NCBI GenBank assembly: GCA_037042915.1
Contig: CM073195.1
Coordinates: forward strand, 1,488,001-1,552,000
DNA length: 64,000 bases
DNA from: Auricularia sp. M13
Taxonomy: Eukaryota > Basidiomycota > Agaricomycetes > Auriculariales > Auriculariaceae
Direction: 5' to 3'
The notes beneath the pieces are model-generated. The model was not told where the DNA came from. It was given only the letters and a program-made list of their open reading frames with translations, and made no database searches. Shown piece by piece: positions 54,680 through 64,000 of the stretch. Numbering within the stretch: position 1 is the first letter of the stretch; every line of letters starts with the position of its first letter. A program made the position numbers and the translations under genes.

Positions 54680-57064
54680 TCACATGATGGTGCACCGACA
54701 GCACCCGCTCTCCTCCTTCTCCTCGGGCTGCTTCTCGAGCACGAAGCGCTCGGGCGGCGGCGGCGGGACCGCAGCGACGACGGGCGCCTGCTGCATGCTC
54801 GGCTGCATGCTCGGCTGTACCGGCCGCGGCGGGTGCTGGTAGCTGCTGAACGGCGCCGGGCTCGGCGGCGGCTCGGCGGTCTGCCGGCCGCGGCGCAGCA
54901 GCGCGCCGGGCGAGATGGGGCGCAGGATGGGCTCGGTCTGCTGGCGCTCCTCCTCCGACTCGCCCTTGCCCGACTCCGGGTCCGAGCGGTCGCGCCGCCC
55001 GAACTCGTCCAGGTCGAGCGCCTGCGGCCGCCGGTACTTCGTGTCGTCGAAGCCGAATGTGCCCGGTGCCTAGCGAAACGATGAGCGATGAGCGATGGGC
55101 AGGGCGGCGATACGGAAAGGACGTACAGGCGCCACGCGCTCGCTCGACTCGCGCTTCCGCGGCGGGCGCGGACTGCTGCCGTCGAACTCCTCGTACCCGT
55201 CGCTGATCCCCATCTTCTTCGCCACCGCGGGCAGCACGACCTAACGACAGAGACAGTCAGCGCCAGCGTCAGAATCGCGTCAAGACGCACATCGTCCCAG
55301 TTCCCATTATGCTTGGGCTGCGTCCAAACGGGAATAGCATCCATCTCGTACTCGATGATCTCGTCTCCCCCACCAGCGCCGCCCGGACTCGAATTGCCCA
55401 AGCCCGGCGTGCTCTTGCTGCGCGGCTTTTGCTGCTGCTGCTGCTTGGCGCGCGCATGCTGCGCCGAGCGGTTCGCGCCGGCGTTGCGCCCGCGCTGTGC
55501 GGAGGACGCGATCTGCTGCGCGGGGCTCATCGGCGCCGACGGCTTGCGCGCGCGCGCCGCGTTGTTGTTCGCGGCGACGGTGCTGACCTGCAACGAGTTG
55601 TTGCTCGGCTGCCGCGGCAGCGGCATCGCAGGCGACGCGCGCCCGTGCCCGAGTTGTTGCTGCTGCTGCTGTACCTGCTGCGAGCGCTGCGACGCTGCGA
55701 GCGACATCGCCGACGGCCGCCGGTCGAGCTCCAGCCCGTCCCAGCTCTGGTTCGCTTCCTGCTGCTGCTGCTGGCCGGGGAGACCGATAGGGGGGTACCG
55801 CGGCGTGGCCGCGCGCGAGTTGGGCGACGAGACGTCGAACTCGCTCAGCTCGTTGGCGGTGTCGATGTCGGTCAGCGGCGGCTCGTCCAGCACGCCGCCG
55901 GACGCGTGCGTGTGCGGTATGGCGTCGTCGTCCATGAACCAGCTTTCGCGGTTGCCGATGGTGCCCGCGCGCCGACGACCGGTGAAGGATGTGTTCGCGT
56001 AGGAGCTCGACGAGGGCGGGCTGGAGCCGAGACGGTGGCCGTACGTCGCGATCTCCAGCATCTCTTCCTGGCGCGCCACGCGCACCTCGCCGACGCCGCC
56101 GTTCCGGCGCGCCTCGCCGCGATACCAGTGTTCAAAGGGGCGCTCGCCCTCGTCGTTCGAGAAGGAGAGACGGCCGGCGGCCTCGAACGGCGGGGGCTCG
56201 CGCATGAGCTCTGTGCTGAGCTTGGTGTGCACGGCCGCGGACGGGTAGCCCTGCTCGAAGGACGAGTGCGACGAGTTTGCTGCCGCCCGGACGTCCTGGG
56301 CCTGCCGTGCCTGAGATGCGGGGAAGAGATCGGGCGACGTCTCGGGCGACGGCGGGTGCTGGCCTGCCGCGAAGGTCTTGCTGCGCACGTTGTTGGGCAG
56401 CCGCGGCACCTGCGGGACGGACGGCGAGGCGGCGGCGGCGGGGCCTCTGGGCGTGGCGGGCGTGGGTATTCGACTGGGCTTGGGGTTCATCGCGACCATG
56501 GGCGAGTTGGAGCGCGACGAGGCGGGCGTGGGCATGCCGCCGTTGTGCAGGCCGCTGGGTGAATGGAATGTGAGAAATGATAATTAATGACTGGGGAAAA
56601 AAGGGACGCGGGCAGACTGACGGCGTGGAGACGGTCCGCGAGCGCTTGGGCCGCGCTTGGGCCTGTCTGGAGCTCGGGGTCGTCGGGCGGTCGTCGCTGG
56701 CGCCGGCGGCGAGGTCCCTGCGGCTGTACTGGCCGCTGGGGCGCGGGATGGCGCTCGGCCGCGTCGCGACGGGCGATTGCCGGGCCTGCTCGACCCGGGG
56801 GCTCCGCGGCGGCGGCGGGCCCAAGCTGGCCATCGTCGCGCGCGGCTGGTACGCCCCGTTGCCGCCGGCGCCGTCGTCGTCGTCGGAGTGGGTCGAGATC
56901 ATGGACATGCGTTTGGTGAGCATCCGCGACTCGGCCTCCAGTCCTGTCTGGTCGTCAGCGCCGGCAACGGCCAACGGCGGGCACGCACGTTTTCGTAAGG
57001 CGGGGACAATTTGCTCGTCCCAGGAGCGCGCCGGGACTGGCTGGGCCGTCGCAGTGAGCGCCAT
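54680..57064 (-). CDS. Gln/Ser/Pro-rich protein with C-terminal CaaX box
   Basis: Probable start ATG complementary to 57062-57064 ('MALTATAQPVPARSWDEQIV'); an in-frame upstream codon cannot be excluded. A short intron precedes 'LEAESRMLTKRMSMISTHSD'. Low-complexity segments alternate with a conserved-looking block 'GERPFEHWYRGEARRNGGVG' and 'EEMLEIATYGHRL' (56130-56050). After poly-Gln stretches another block 'NGNWDDVVLPAVAKKMG' spans an intron near 55230-55280. The protein ends 'KEESGCCRCTIM': CTIM is a CaaX prenylation box with extra Cys residues for palmitoylation, so plasma-membrane attachment is likely. About 700 aa. I believe similar proteins occur across filamentous fungi, but I cannot name a function. 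Confidence 0.75.
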
Positions 57065-57984
57065 AGTCGCTCCGGGCTGCAGTAGCAGAACGGCTGGCAT
57101 CAGCGCTGGCACCGACAACGGGCAGGGGCGCACTGGGTACGGGCGGTATTAGGAGCGGGGTCAATACAGGGAGGGCGCGTGTCCGGCTGGCGCTTTGGCC
57201 ACAGCGAACAGACAGCGCACGGCACAGCGAGCGGGAGGAAGGTGACAACGTCGGATTCAATTCTCCTGCCGCCGGAGTTGCAACACCCCTTCCACCTCCT
57301 CGATCCCTTACTATCCCCCCTAGGATCTCCCCCGCATCGCTCAAATGCCTCTCCGAACTCTTTTTTTCTTCAGCGAAAAAAAAAAAAAAACAGTCGCCAG
57401 CAACCCGCCCAGTCTAAGCGAGATCTCCGTTCCTGGCAACTTTGCCCAGTTCTTTGATCTCGCCGCCACCAACTGTTCCCGCGGGCTTCCCATCGTATCT
57501 CTCGCTCCATTATCTGCGGTCCTGCTCGTCCACGCGCGAAAATCGGTCTGGCCGACTCTCAATTTCATATTTCTACCGCCAGGGCCAAAGCGTTGTCGCT
57601 GGCTCATCTGGTGGACGACGTGGCGGGTGTCTGTCTGTCTGTCTATCGACCAACGTCCTCCGCCAGCAGTTTTTTCACGCATTTTGCCACGCTCTCGCTG
57701 CGTGGTCTGCATGTGCACATCACGTGCTCGCTGAGATGGCGCTTAGGTAATCAATCTGCTCACGGAGGCCTGCCTCAAAAGTCGGCGCTTGCTGGATGCA
57801 ATCGCTGTGCTCCTGATCATGAGAACCGCTTCTATTCCGACGTGCCTCTGTATTGCGGCCGCATGAAGTCGTGGGGATCTCTGGCGCTCGCATGCCTAAT
57901 CTGTTGTCGAAGCCACACGTTGACTCCGAAGTCTCCAACAGGACGGGTGCCAGTGACATTGCTCTTGCTAAACGGAGGCAGAAA
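57065..57984. other. Intergenic, no gene seen
   Basis: About 0.9 kb with an A14 run near 57377. Promoter of the CaaX-protein gene on the left side. Confidence 0.45.
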
Positions 57985-58220
57985 CTACGCCTTCACCTTG
58001 AAATCAGCCAAAACGGCTTTTCTTATGCTTCTCGAGGTACTTCACGAAAGGCGTTAGGGGCTGCTCATACATCTTCAACTCCGCAAGCTTCTCGTCGTCT
58101 TGTTGATCCAGCCCGCTCATCGGTGCAAACGGATTGGACGCGTCCTTGGAGAACTCATGATCATCGAGCTCGGAGAACTCCGTCGCATTCTCGAACCAGT
58201 GAACTCCCTCAGCGCACGTG
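57985..58220 (-). pseudogene. 3' fragment of an NmrA-like gene
   Basis: On the minus strand it reads 'TEFSELDDHEFSKDASNPFA', 'KLAELKMYEQPLTPFVKYLE' and, after a one-base frame change near 58020, 'AVLADFKVKA' then stop. This parallels the C-terminus of the NmrA-like protein at 11942-12895 ('TSNPIAPM', 'EELKTYGLPLTPFTEFLEK', 'AVFADFKPGA'). Nothing of the Rossmann part is present. A degraded paralogue next to the second DUF6533/MpaB pair. Confidence 0.78.
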
Positions 58221-58358
58221 CTAAGTAAGTACCTGCTCGCGAGATCTACTGCATCGGAACCTATAGAATACGGACATCTTCTTGAGAACTAACTCTTTCA
58301 GACTCTAGACTCTACACTGGCAGCGTACAATATTACATGGCACGGATCCGGCCCCGCC

Positions 58359-60180
58359 TTACACCACGGTCGACGGCCCCGAAGACGAGGTCGTCTGCGA
58401 CGGTGGTGCCGAGCCGCTTGGGGCGGCACCGAGCCCGGGAGCGTGGCTCGGGCCCTCTCGCGTCTCGGGCTCGTCCTCAAGCGTCATCTCCTCATCGCGC
58501 TGTCCGGCGAATGCCAGCGTCGTGGCGTGCGTTACAGCCACGTCCCGAATGAGGAGCTCGGCTCGCTGATTCATGAGCTGCATGCAGTATTTGAAATCAG
58601 CATGCCAGTGGCTCAGCGGGGATGATGATGCCCGTACCATCCGCGAGCCCATGACAGCCAGCATGACAAGGGTCACAGGCTCCAACATGCCCGACAGAGT
58701 GGGCTGGTGTCAATAATTCAGTGCTCACTGCAATATATCCAACCGGAAGAGAGGCGACCGCTTACGTCCTTCTGGCCGAACAGTACGCCGTTTCCGGCAG
58801 AGAGGAGAAACATGCTGTCCCGGGTCCGATCTCAGTTCAGTGCCTGAGGACCAGAGTGCGAACTCACAGCACGAAGTAGAGGACTGAATCGCGCAGGATG
58901 ACATGGATGAGGTCGGACGTCCACCCGCCCGACTCGGATGCACTGGCATTCTTGATCTTGCTTCGTTCCTTCATGTATTCGACGACTTTGCGGATGACCA
59001 GGAAGCACATGGTCGCTTCGTATGCAAGTATGGGGAGCCTGTATTGAACCGTTGTGAGGAAACAGCGTATCTTCAAGTTGTGCGTATCCCCTCACCAGAA
59101 TGTCCAGAGAAAACCATATTCAGTGGTGACTGTACACTGCTGCCTTCCAGTATACGGATGGGCGGTGCCTGTTATTGCAGAGATTCCGGTCAGCAGGTCA
59201 AACGACAAGCTCATTCAGGTAGGTATGTACTGTAAGTACCTTTGGTGCGGCTACCGACGACGCCGAGTATTGCCGTCGAGCCAACCACGGCAAAGATAAA
59301 GAAGGCCAGCAGGAACTTGTGCAGCTGCTTCCGGCCGGTGTACATCGCGCACACGCGGATGTAGACGATTCTTTCCGCGAGGAGGAGTTGGATGACGCCT
59401 GCGGTTCGGAGTCAGTGAGGCGAGGGGTCCGGAACATTCGTTTCGCTGGCACCCAGGGCCGCTTACAGAATGCCAAGAGCCAATATGCGATGGCAAATTT
59501 ACCTGCGCAGTACGTAAGGTATGTGAGAAACGAGCAGGTCTGAGTCTCTCACAGCTGCAGATGGTACGTTCAATGCAGGAGTGAGGGGAGCATCGATGCA
59601 GGTGGCATAGGACTCACAACTGAGATTAGCGTCAGTACTGCTGTCGATGCGTATGCGATATTACGCACGGTATAAGTTACATTTGTGCTGACGCGTGCTA
59701 ACGATATATGAGCACAGATCAACCGCTGTCGGTAGACTTGGAGGTGCAACGGACAGTACGTGTTCACTACTTGGCCGACTATCGCCGTGTAACGATTCTG
59801 ATCACAGGATCGGTGAGACGGTGTCTCGGTATTCTCTGGACAGACTCACGATGAAGAATAACACAGAGGTCGGTGTCCAGCGCTTTCCCTAGAGCAAAGG
59901 GGAGTCTGATCGGCGCCCGTCACTCTGAAGACTCGGAGAATAACCCATACCCAGAAGAGCTCTACCTGTGAGCGTTGAGAGCAAGTAGCATTGAACCTCT
60001 GAGGGACAGACCTCGCGATCAAATGTAATTAGATACTCCCACGCCAGAAGCGCGGTGGCTGCAACTAAAATCGAGAAGCTTCATGAGGGCCTCCCCGAGG
60101 ATCCTGTGGCTAGCGCACTCACTTTCCACGCATGCATGTTGCTGCCGGTGCAATTCCAATATCTCAGTCGGTGGCAACAT
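58359..60180 (-). CDS. DUF6533-type multi-pass membrane protein, copy B
   Basis: Start ATG complementary to 60178-60180 ('MLPPTEILELHRQQHACVE'). Exons then give 'LLAWEYLITFDRE', 'VELFW', 'GKRWTPTSVLFFINRY', 'GQVVNTYCP', 'KFAIAYWLLAF', 'RIVYIRVCAMYTGRKQLHKF', 'LRYAV'-type linkers, 'LPILAYEATMCFLVIRKVVE', 'SGGWTSDLIHVILRDSVLYF', 'FLLSAGNGVLFGQKD' and 'MLEPVTLVMLAVMGSRMV'. The tail is hydrophilic and acidic, ending 'SSSGPSTVV'. Same exon plan as copy A (16098-17828) but the sequence has diverged, so the duplication is not recent. Contains the DUF6533 signature TFDREVxxxW...LFFxNRY. No break seen. Divergent from MpaB-like copy B. Confidence 0.76.
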
Positions 60181-60586
60181 CGTGGGTAAGCTCGAGGGAA
60201 GGATCAATGCCGCATCCCACGCCCCCTTATCTGACCTCGGCTCAATGGCGATGTCAGCGTTCCTCTCGCGCTTGCGGGCGCTGTCTTGTGAGTCGGCACC
60301 GGGGCTTCTGATTCAGGGTAGATGATGCGATAGCTACATCGGGAACCCGAGGATATTTCTGCGGTACCAGCGCTCCAGTTTCGCTTTAACTACAGCCAAA
60401 CTGTGATGTGGCCCTGGCCAAAGGCATTGAATGAAGTCTCACCCTGTGCGGAACCGCCTTCGGGTGGTATGATCGATATTCTAGGCACAGCCTGTACACA
60501 ACTCGCTGGCAGCAGTTCGGCAGAGATAGCCTTCCTTACCTCCTCCCAGGACTCTGTGACCGCTTGACTCCAGACACGCTTGGGCA
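60181..60586. promoter_or_regulatory. Shared divergent promoter, DUF6533 B / MpaB-like B
   Basis: 406 bp between divergent starts, mirror image of 15648-16097. No specific site recognised. Confidence 0.6.
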
Positions 60587-62187
60587 ATGTGGCGGCAGGC
60601 TCTCGCGGGAGTCGTGCTTGCGTACCTTACGCTCGTGCGCGTCCTGCGTTACCGTCGACGTGACAGGCTCCTCGCAGATGTAGCGAGACACGTTCGCGAT
60701 CGCGAACTCACGCCAGCGGTGGCCCAGAAAATTATTCTCACCTCGCTTCTATATGACAATCCAATGACGATGCTCCTGGGAACTCAGATTGCGCTATTCA
60801 AGGTCTATGGGATCGTAAGTTTCTACGCAAACCGGTCAACATCCGGCTCACATGTTCAAGCCGTCAGTCGCATCGCTGCTGCTGAAGACCGGCCAGCTAA
60901 AATCACACGATTCCATCAACAAACGTCTAGCAGACGTAAGTATGCACGTTCTGCAGTCCTGCGATCGTTGAAGCTAGACTATGGTTCCAGACAGCCATTT
61001 TAATTGCAACATGGATCACCAATCCTCTGACCGGTCCCGGCTCTGGTCTCGACGAGGCGGAAGATGACTCCCGTGGAGCTATAGCACTAGCTCGTGTCAG
61101 CTATTTGCATCGTAAATACCCTATCGTGCGTGAGACTTATCGCCATTCCGACTGTCGGGAGTCTGAGCAGGCGAAGAGCAACGATGACATGCGTTATAAT
61201 CTGGCGCTATTTATGATTGAGCCCATAGTACGTATCATACTTGTCTGAACATGTGTCGTTGTCTCACGATGAACCAGAGATGGACGGCTCGGTTTGATTG
61301 GCGGCCACACTCTAGTATCGAGCAGCAGGTAATTATCAGTCCTATTGGGCTAGGAAGGTTGTCTCTGATCATCCCCAGGCCATTTTTGTTTTCTGGATCG
61401 AGATAGGCATGCGTATGGGCATTCAGAACCTCTGGACGTCGTTTCAGGAGATGCAAGAATGGGCCCTGGTAGGTACTGCTTTCTCGATATCACTTCAACA
61501 TTCATCTCAACATCCATGTAGTCGTACGAACAGGAGAACATGGTGCCGTCTGCCCCGTCCGCTGAGCTTGCCCGTACCTTGCTTAGCCACTACTACGACC
61601 GCCTTCCTCGCATACCCGGCGCGCGGCGCCTTTTGAACAATGTGGTTCTCTCGTTAATAGACGACCGAACTCGTACGGCAATGATGCGAGTGCGCAGTCC
61701 GCGCTTAAATGCTTCACTGATGCAGGGATCCTCAACAGGCTGAATGAGCCGTCGGCCTTCGTGAAAGTACTCATTCATGGCATCTTCCACCTGCGTGCCT
61801 TCATCGTACGACACTTGTGCCTACCTCGTAGAAGACCCGCACACTGGGTTCAAACGGAGGCGGCGTGGCCAGACGGTCGGATGCACGCTGTGTAGTAAGT
61901 TCCACGATTTGGCCCAGCGTCACATTTGCATTGACATCCATGTTCTAGCCAACGGCGAGCTGGACCATGGTATTATCCAGAGCCGACGGGGATAGCCCGG
62001 ATAAAGCAGGGTATCAAGGTAGCGCTTGGGCTATTACGGCGGGAGAATGTGCCAGGGCCGCGTTGGAAGAGCGAGGGATATAGACTTGAGGAATTGGTGA
62101 GCTTTCGTCAGCAGGAAAGCACGCCCCTCAGTATTGACAAGCACTTACAAGGGCCCAATCCGATTTGAAGACGGTACGCGAGAGTGA
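60587..62187 (+). CDS. MpaB-like ER-bound oxygenase, copy B
   Basis: Start ATG 60587 ('MWRQALAGVVLAYLTLVRVL'), a hydrophobic anchor then 'RYRRRD'. In order: 'LTPAVAQKIILTSLLYDNPM', 'GTQIALFKVYGI', intron, 'PSVASLLLKTGQLKSHDSI', 'LIATWITNPLTGPGSGLDEA', 'IALARVSYLHRKYPI', 'SNDDMRYNLALFMIEP', 'RWTARFDWRPHSSIEQQ', 'IFVFWIEIGMRMGIQNLWTS', 'SHYYDRLPRIPGARRLL', 'LIHGIFHLRAFIVRHLCLPR', 'RRAGPWYYPEPTGIARIK' and 'RWKSEGYRLEEL', ending 'GPIRFEDGTRE' at 62187. Intron positions match copy A, but here the intron after 'SIEQQ' has a normal GT donor. Likely haem-dependent oxygenase of DUF2236 type; substrate unknown. No break seen. Confidence 0.83.
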
Positions 62188-62974
62188 GATGCACTCGAAC
62201 GGTGCTGATGCACGCTCAGAGGGACATCGCGAGGTCATGGAGGCAGCCGAGAAGATTCACGGAGGCCCGATCAAAGCACCATGGTCGCTCCAATCGTAAA
62301 AGGTAGCAACCTGCACGTGGTTGCAACAGCTGTCGATGATAGGTCACTCCAGTGACAGGAAAACGGGGAGGTGATACGCGAGAGCTCGAGCAGGATTTGG
62401 GAGCTGTCTTGGGGGCGAACAGCAGGTAAATTTTTTCCATGGCTTGTTACACGTCGATAGATCTTGTGTGCTGGGGATATCGCATTAGGTATGCAAATCT
62501 AGGATCGCGTTCCTGATGTTGCCCTGGGGGGCTGGGATGACCGAAGACCGAAAGAACAGAAATCGCGGAAGTCACCTTCAGCATTAGAGGCCGAGTTTTT
62601 TCAAGCAATATGATCCGCGCTGGGCCTGGCGCGACTGACAACGGTGTCTCTTCGTAACGCCGTTGGCAACGCTAGCACGTGCCGAGCGTCGACCACATCG
62701 CCGCGTCGCGTCCGTCACAATTGTAAGCGCATCCACCCGCACATCACCAATCGCACTGAGCGCATGGGTGATGACGGTGCGGTGGACCTTGCACGTTTGG
62801 TCGCAGCGGGACTCGAAGAGGACATGTCCGTAGTTTGTGTATGTTTGTACCCTCCTCACCACCCGATGTCCCGAAGGACTCAGAGCTTGCTCCAGCTGTG
62901 GCCACACGATATTTCATTCAGGCAGACCCGACCGGATAACTGTAACTATACAGAAACTTATACATCAACCGTCC
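62188..62974. other. Intergenic, no gene assigned
   Basis: Contains a minus-strand open frame (62584-62907) that could be a 3' exon of the F-box-like gene, but I cannot support it. Confidence 0.4.
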
Positions 62975-64000
62975 TCATGCCAACAACGACGGCCGATGTG
63001 CAACAAGAAGACGCGAAAACTGAGCTCGCATGGCGCTCAGCATTGCAACCCCCAACAATTCCTGTCTACAGCGGGCCAACTGTGTCTCCCATCCCACATC
63101 TACATATGCTCCTGCGAAAAGTGTGCCGTCGCAGACGATTTTCAGCAGCTCAGCGTCGGGGCGCCGGAAAACGACGTGGCGCACGCGGTCTGGGCCGCAC
63201 CACACGCTCAGGCGCACTCTTGCAGCTCCATCGGAAAGGACGCCAACATGCGTCCAGTGCGGCAGCTCGCGCGTCGCAGCGCGCAGTGCTGCGCCACTTG
63301 CTATATCTGCGAAGACCATCTCGAGCTCCCTGACGTGGTCGTGGTCGCGCATCCTGGCCGGCGCGCGTTTCCCGTGAGGTGGGTCCAGCATCTCCGTCAG
63401 CGCGTCTGGGCTCGCCCATGGCGGCACCTCCAGCGTCAACTTGCGGAGGGTCGTGTCTGGGTCGATGAACGGCAGCATCGCGCCCGCTTGTACCGCCCAG
63501 AGGGTCAGCTCGGTGAGCTTCGGGAACACACGCAGAAGGTGCAAGTGCTGCGTCGCGCGCGCGATTGCTGCGCCTGCTGTGTATGGCGTTGAGAGCGATA
63601 GCACGTTGGCGAATGCGCCGGCTGCCCAGTGCCGCGAGTCACCCAATGTACACGACAACAGCACGACCTCGGTTAGACGCGGCGCGGTGCCTTCAAATAT
63701 CCTGCAATTGAGTGGTATCGAATTTCCTGAGCTTCGCGGCGCGGTGAGCACAAATCTTTCCAGTAGCGGCGCAGCTTTCTTGCTGAGTACGTGCATCATT
63801 GCCATAGCCGTTTTTTGTCCGGTGTCGGCGGCCACCCGAAGTTCCAGCTGGCGCAGACGAGAAACATGCTCGCCGAGCGGTGCATGGAGGACATCGACAT
63901 GCCAAGGGCGCAGATCGTGCATGGCGAGTGAAAGCGGCAGGCGCTTGCTGAGTGCGAGGAATTGCTGAATGACGATACGGTCCGTCTTGAAGTCAGCCCA
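62975..64000 (-). CDS. F-box/leucine-rich-repeat-like protein, 5' part beyond the window
   Basis: Open from the right edge to the stop at 62975. It begins inside the protein ('IVIQQFLALSKRLPLSLAM') and shows irregular leucine-rich repeats: 'EHVSRLRQLELRV', 'LLERFVLTAPRSS', 'APRLTEVVLLSCTLGDS', 'HLLRVFPKLTELTLWAVQ' and 'TTLRKLTLEVP'. This is the body of the F-box-domain proteins greatly expanded in Agaricomycetes, substrate receptors of SCF ubiquitin ligases; the F-box itself would lie to the right, outside the window. Single exon as far as seen. Confidence 0.7.
   Translation of the reverse strand, partial: WADFKTDRIVIQQFLALSKRLPLSLAMHDLRPWHVDVLHAPLGEHVSRLRQLELRVAADTGQKTAMAMMHVLSKKAAPLLERFVLTAPRSSGNSIPLNCRIFEGTAPRLTEVVLLSCTLGDSRHWAAGAFANVLSLSTPYTAGAAIARATQHLHLLRVFPKLTELTLWAVQAGAMLPFIDPDTTLRKLTLEVPPWASPDALTEMLDPPHGKRAPARMRDHDHVRELEMVFADIASGAALRAATRELPHWTHVGVLSDGAARVRLSVWCGPDRVRHVVFRRPDAELLKIVCDGTLFAGAYVDVGWETQLARCRQELLGVAMLSAMRAQFSRLLVAHRPSLLA

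Noticed and set aside
55309-56562. 417-codon plus-strand frame
   Set aside because: Arg/Leu-rich shadow opposite the CaaX-protein gene.

Overview
The window is nuclear DNA of a filamentous fungus, most probably an Agaricomycete (Basidiomycota). Supporting signs are many short GT-AG introns of about 45-65 nt, GC-rich coding sequence, DUF6533-type membrane proteins, MpaB-like oxygenases, a GPHR gene, an ERG3 gene, an AMPK beta subunit, and a dense load of transposable elements of kinds common in that class. All family names come from motif reading and memory, not from searches.

Layout. 1-1724: an LTR on the minus strand running off the left edge, inserted into a Mutator-like (MULE) transposase gene (1725-3848). 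4577-11360: a cytochrome P450 gene split by a young 4.3-kb LTR retrotransposon (4770-9081, 5-bp target duplication) and again by a 630-bp TA-flanked MITE (9224-9853). 11942-12895: an NmrA-like gene. 14036-17828: a divergent pair, MpaB-like oxygenase (-) and DUF6533-type membrane protein (+). 17880-25378: an intact host block of GPHR ion channel (-), p34/Irc6-like adaptin-binding protein (+), SDR oxidoreductase (-) and ERG3 sterol C5-desaturase (+).

25635-41604: one FAD-dependent monooxygenase gene on the minus strand, broken by two insertions. The first is a 12.7-kb LINE-containing block (25986-38707) flanked by a 13-bp target duplication, which itself carries a MITE (29360-29880) and a solo-LTR-like insertion (30354-31923). 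The second is a 1.43-kb gag-only LTR element (39602-41034) flanked by a 5-bp duplication. 42960-43482: a hAT-type MITE. 44118-47888: a many-exon tyrosine-recombinase-like gene of Crypton/DUF3435 character. 48175-50451: a coiled-coil nuclear protein gene carrying a MITE in its first intron and a solo LTR in an exon. 50825-50912: an intron-containing tRNA-Val(AAC), with an inverted copy of its 5' half just downstream. 51619-51671: a 53-bp perfect palindrome.

52219-53714: AMPK (SNF1) beta subunit. 54680-57064: a Gln/Ser-rich protein ending in a CaaX box. 57985-58220: the 3' end of a broken NmrA-like paralogue. 58359-62187: a second copy of the DUF6533/MpaB divergent pair in opposite orientation, about 40 kb from the first. 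62975-64000: a minus-strand F-box/LRR-like gene entering from the right edge.

Two themes stand out. The first is a duplicated, inverted two-gene module (MpaB-like oxygenase plus seven-helix-type protein), with NmrA, P450 and FAD-monooxygenase genes in the same neighbourhood. This is a secondary-metabolism-like set in which the P450, the monooxygenase and one NmrA copy have been broken. The second is heavy nested transposition in which many insertions can be dated relative to each other from target duplications and TIRs. The tyrosine recombinase gene and its neighbour are the best candidates for an unusual mobile system.
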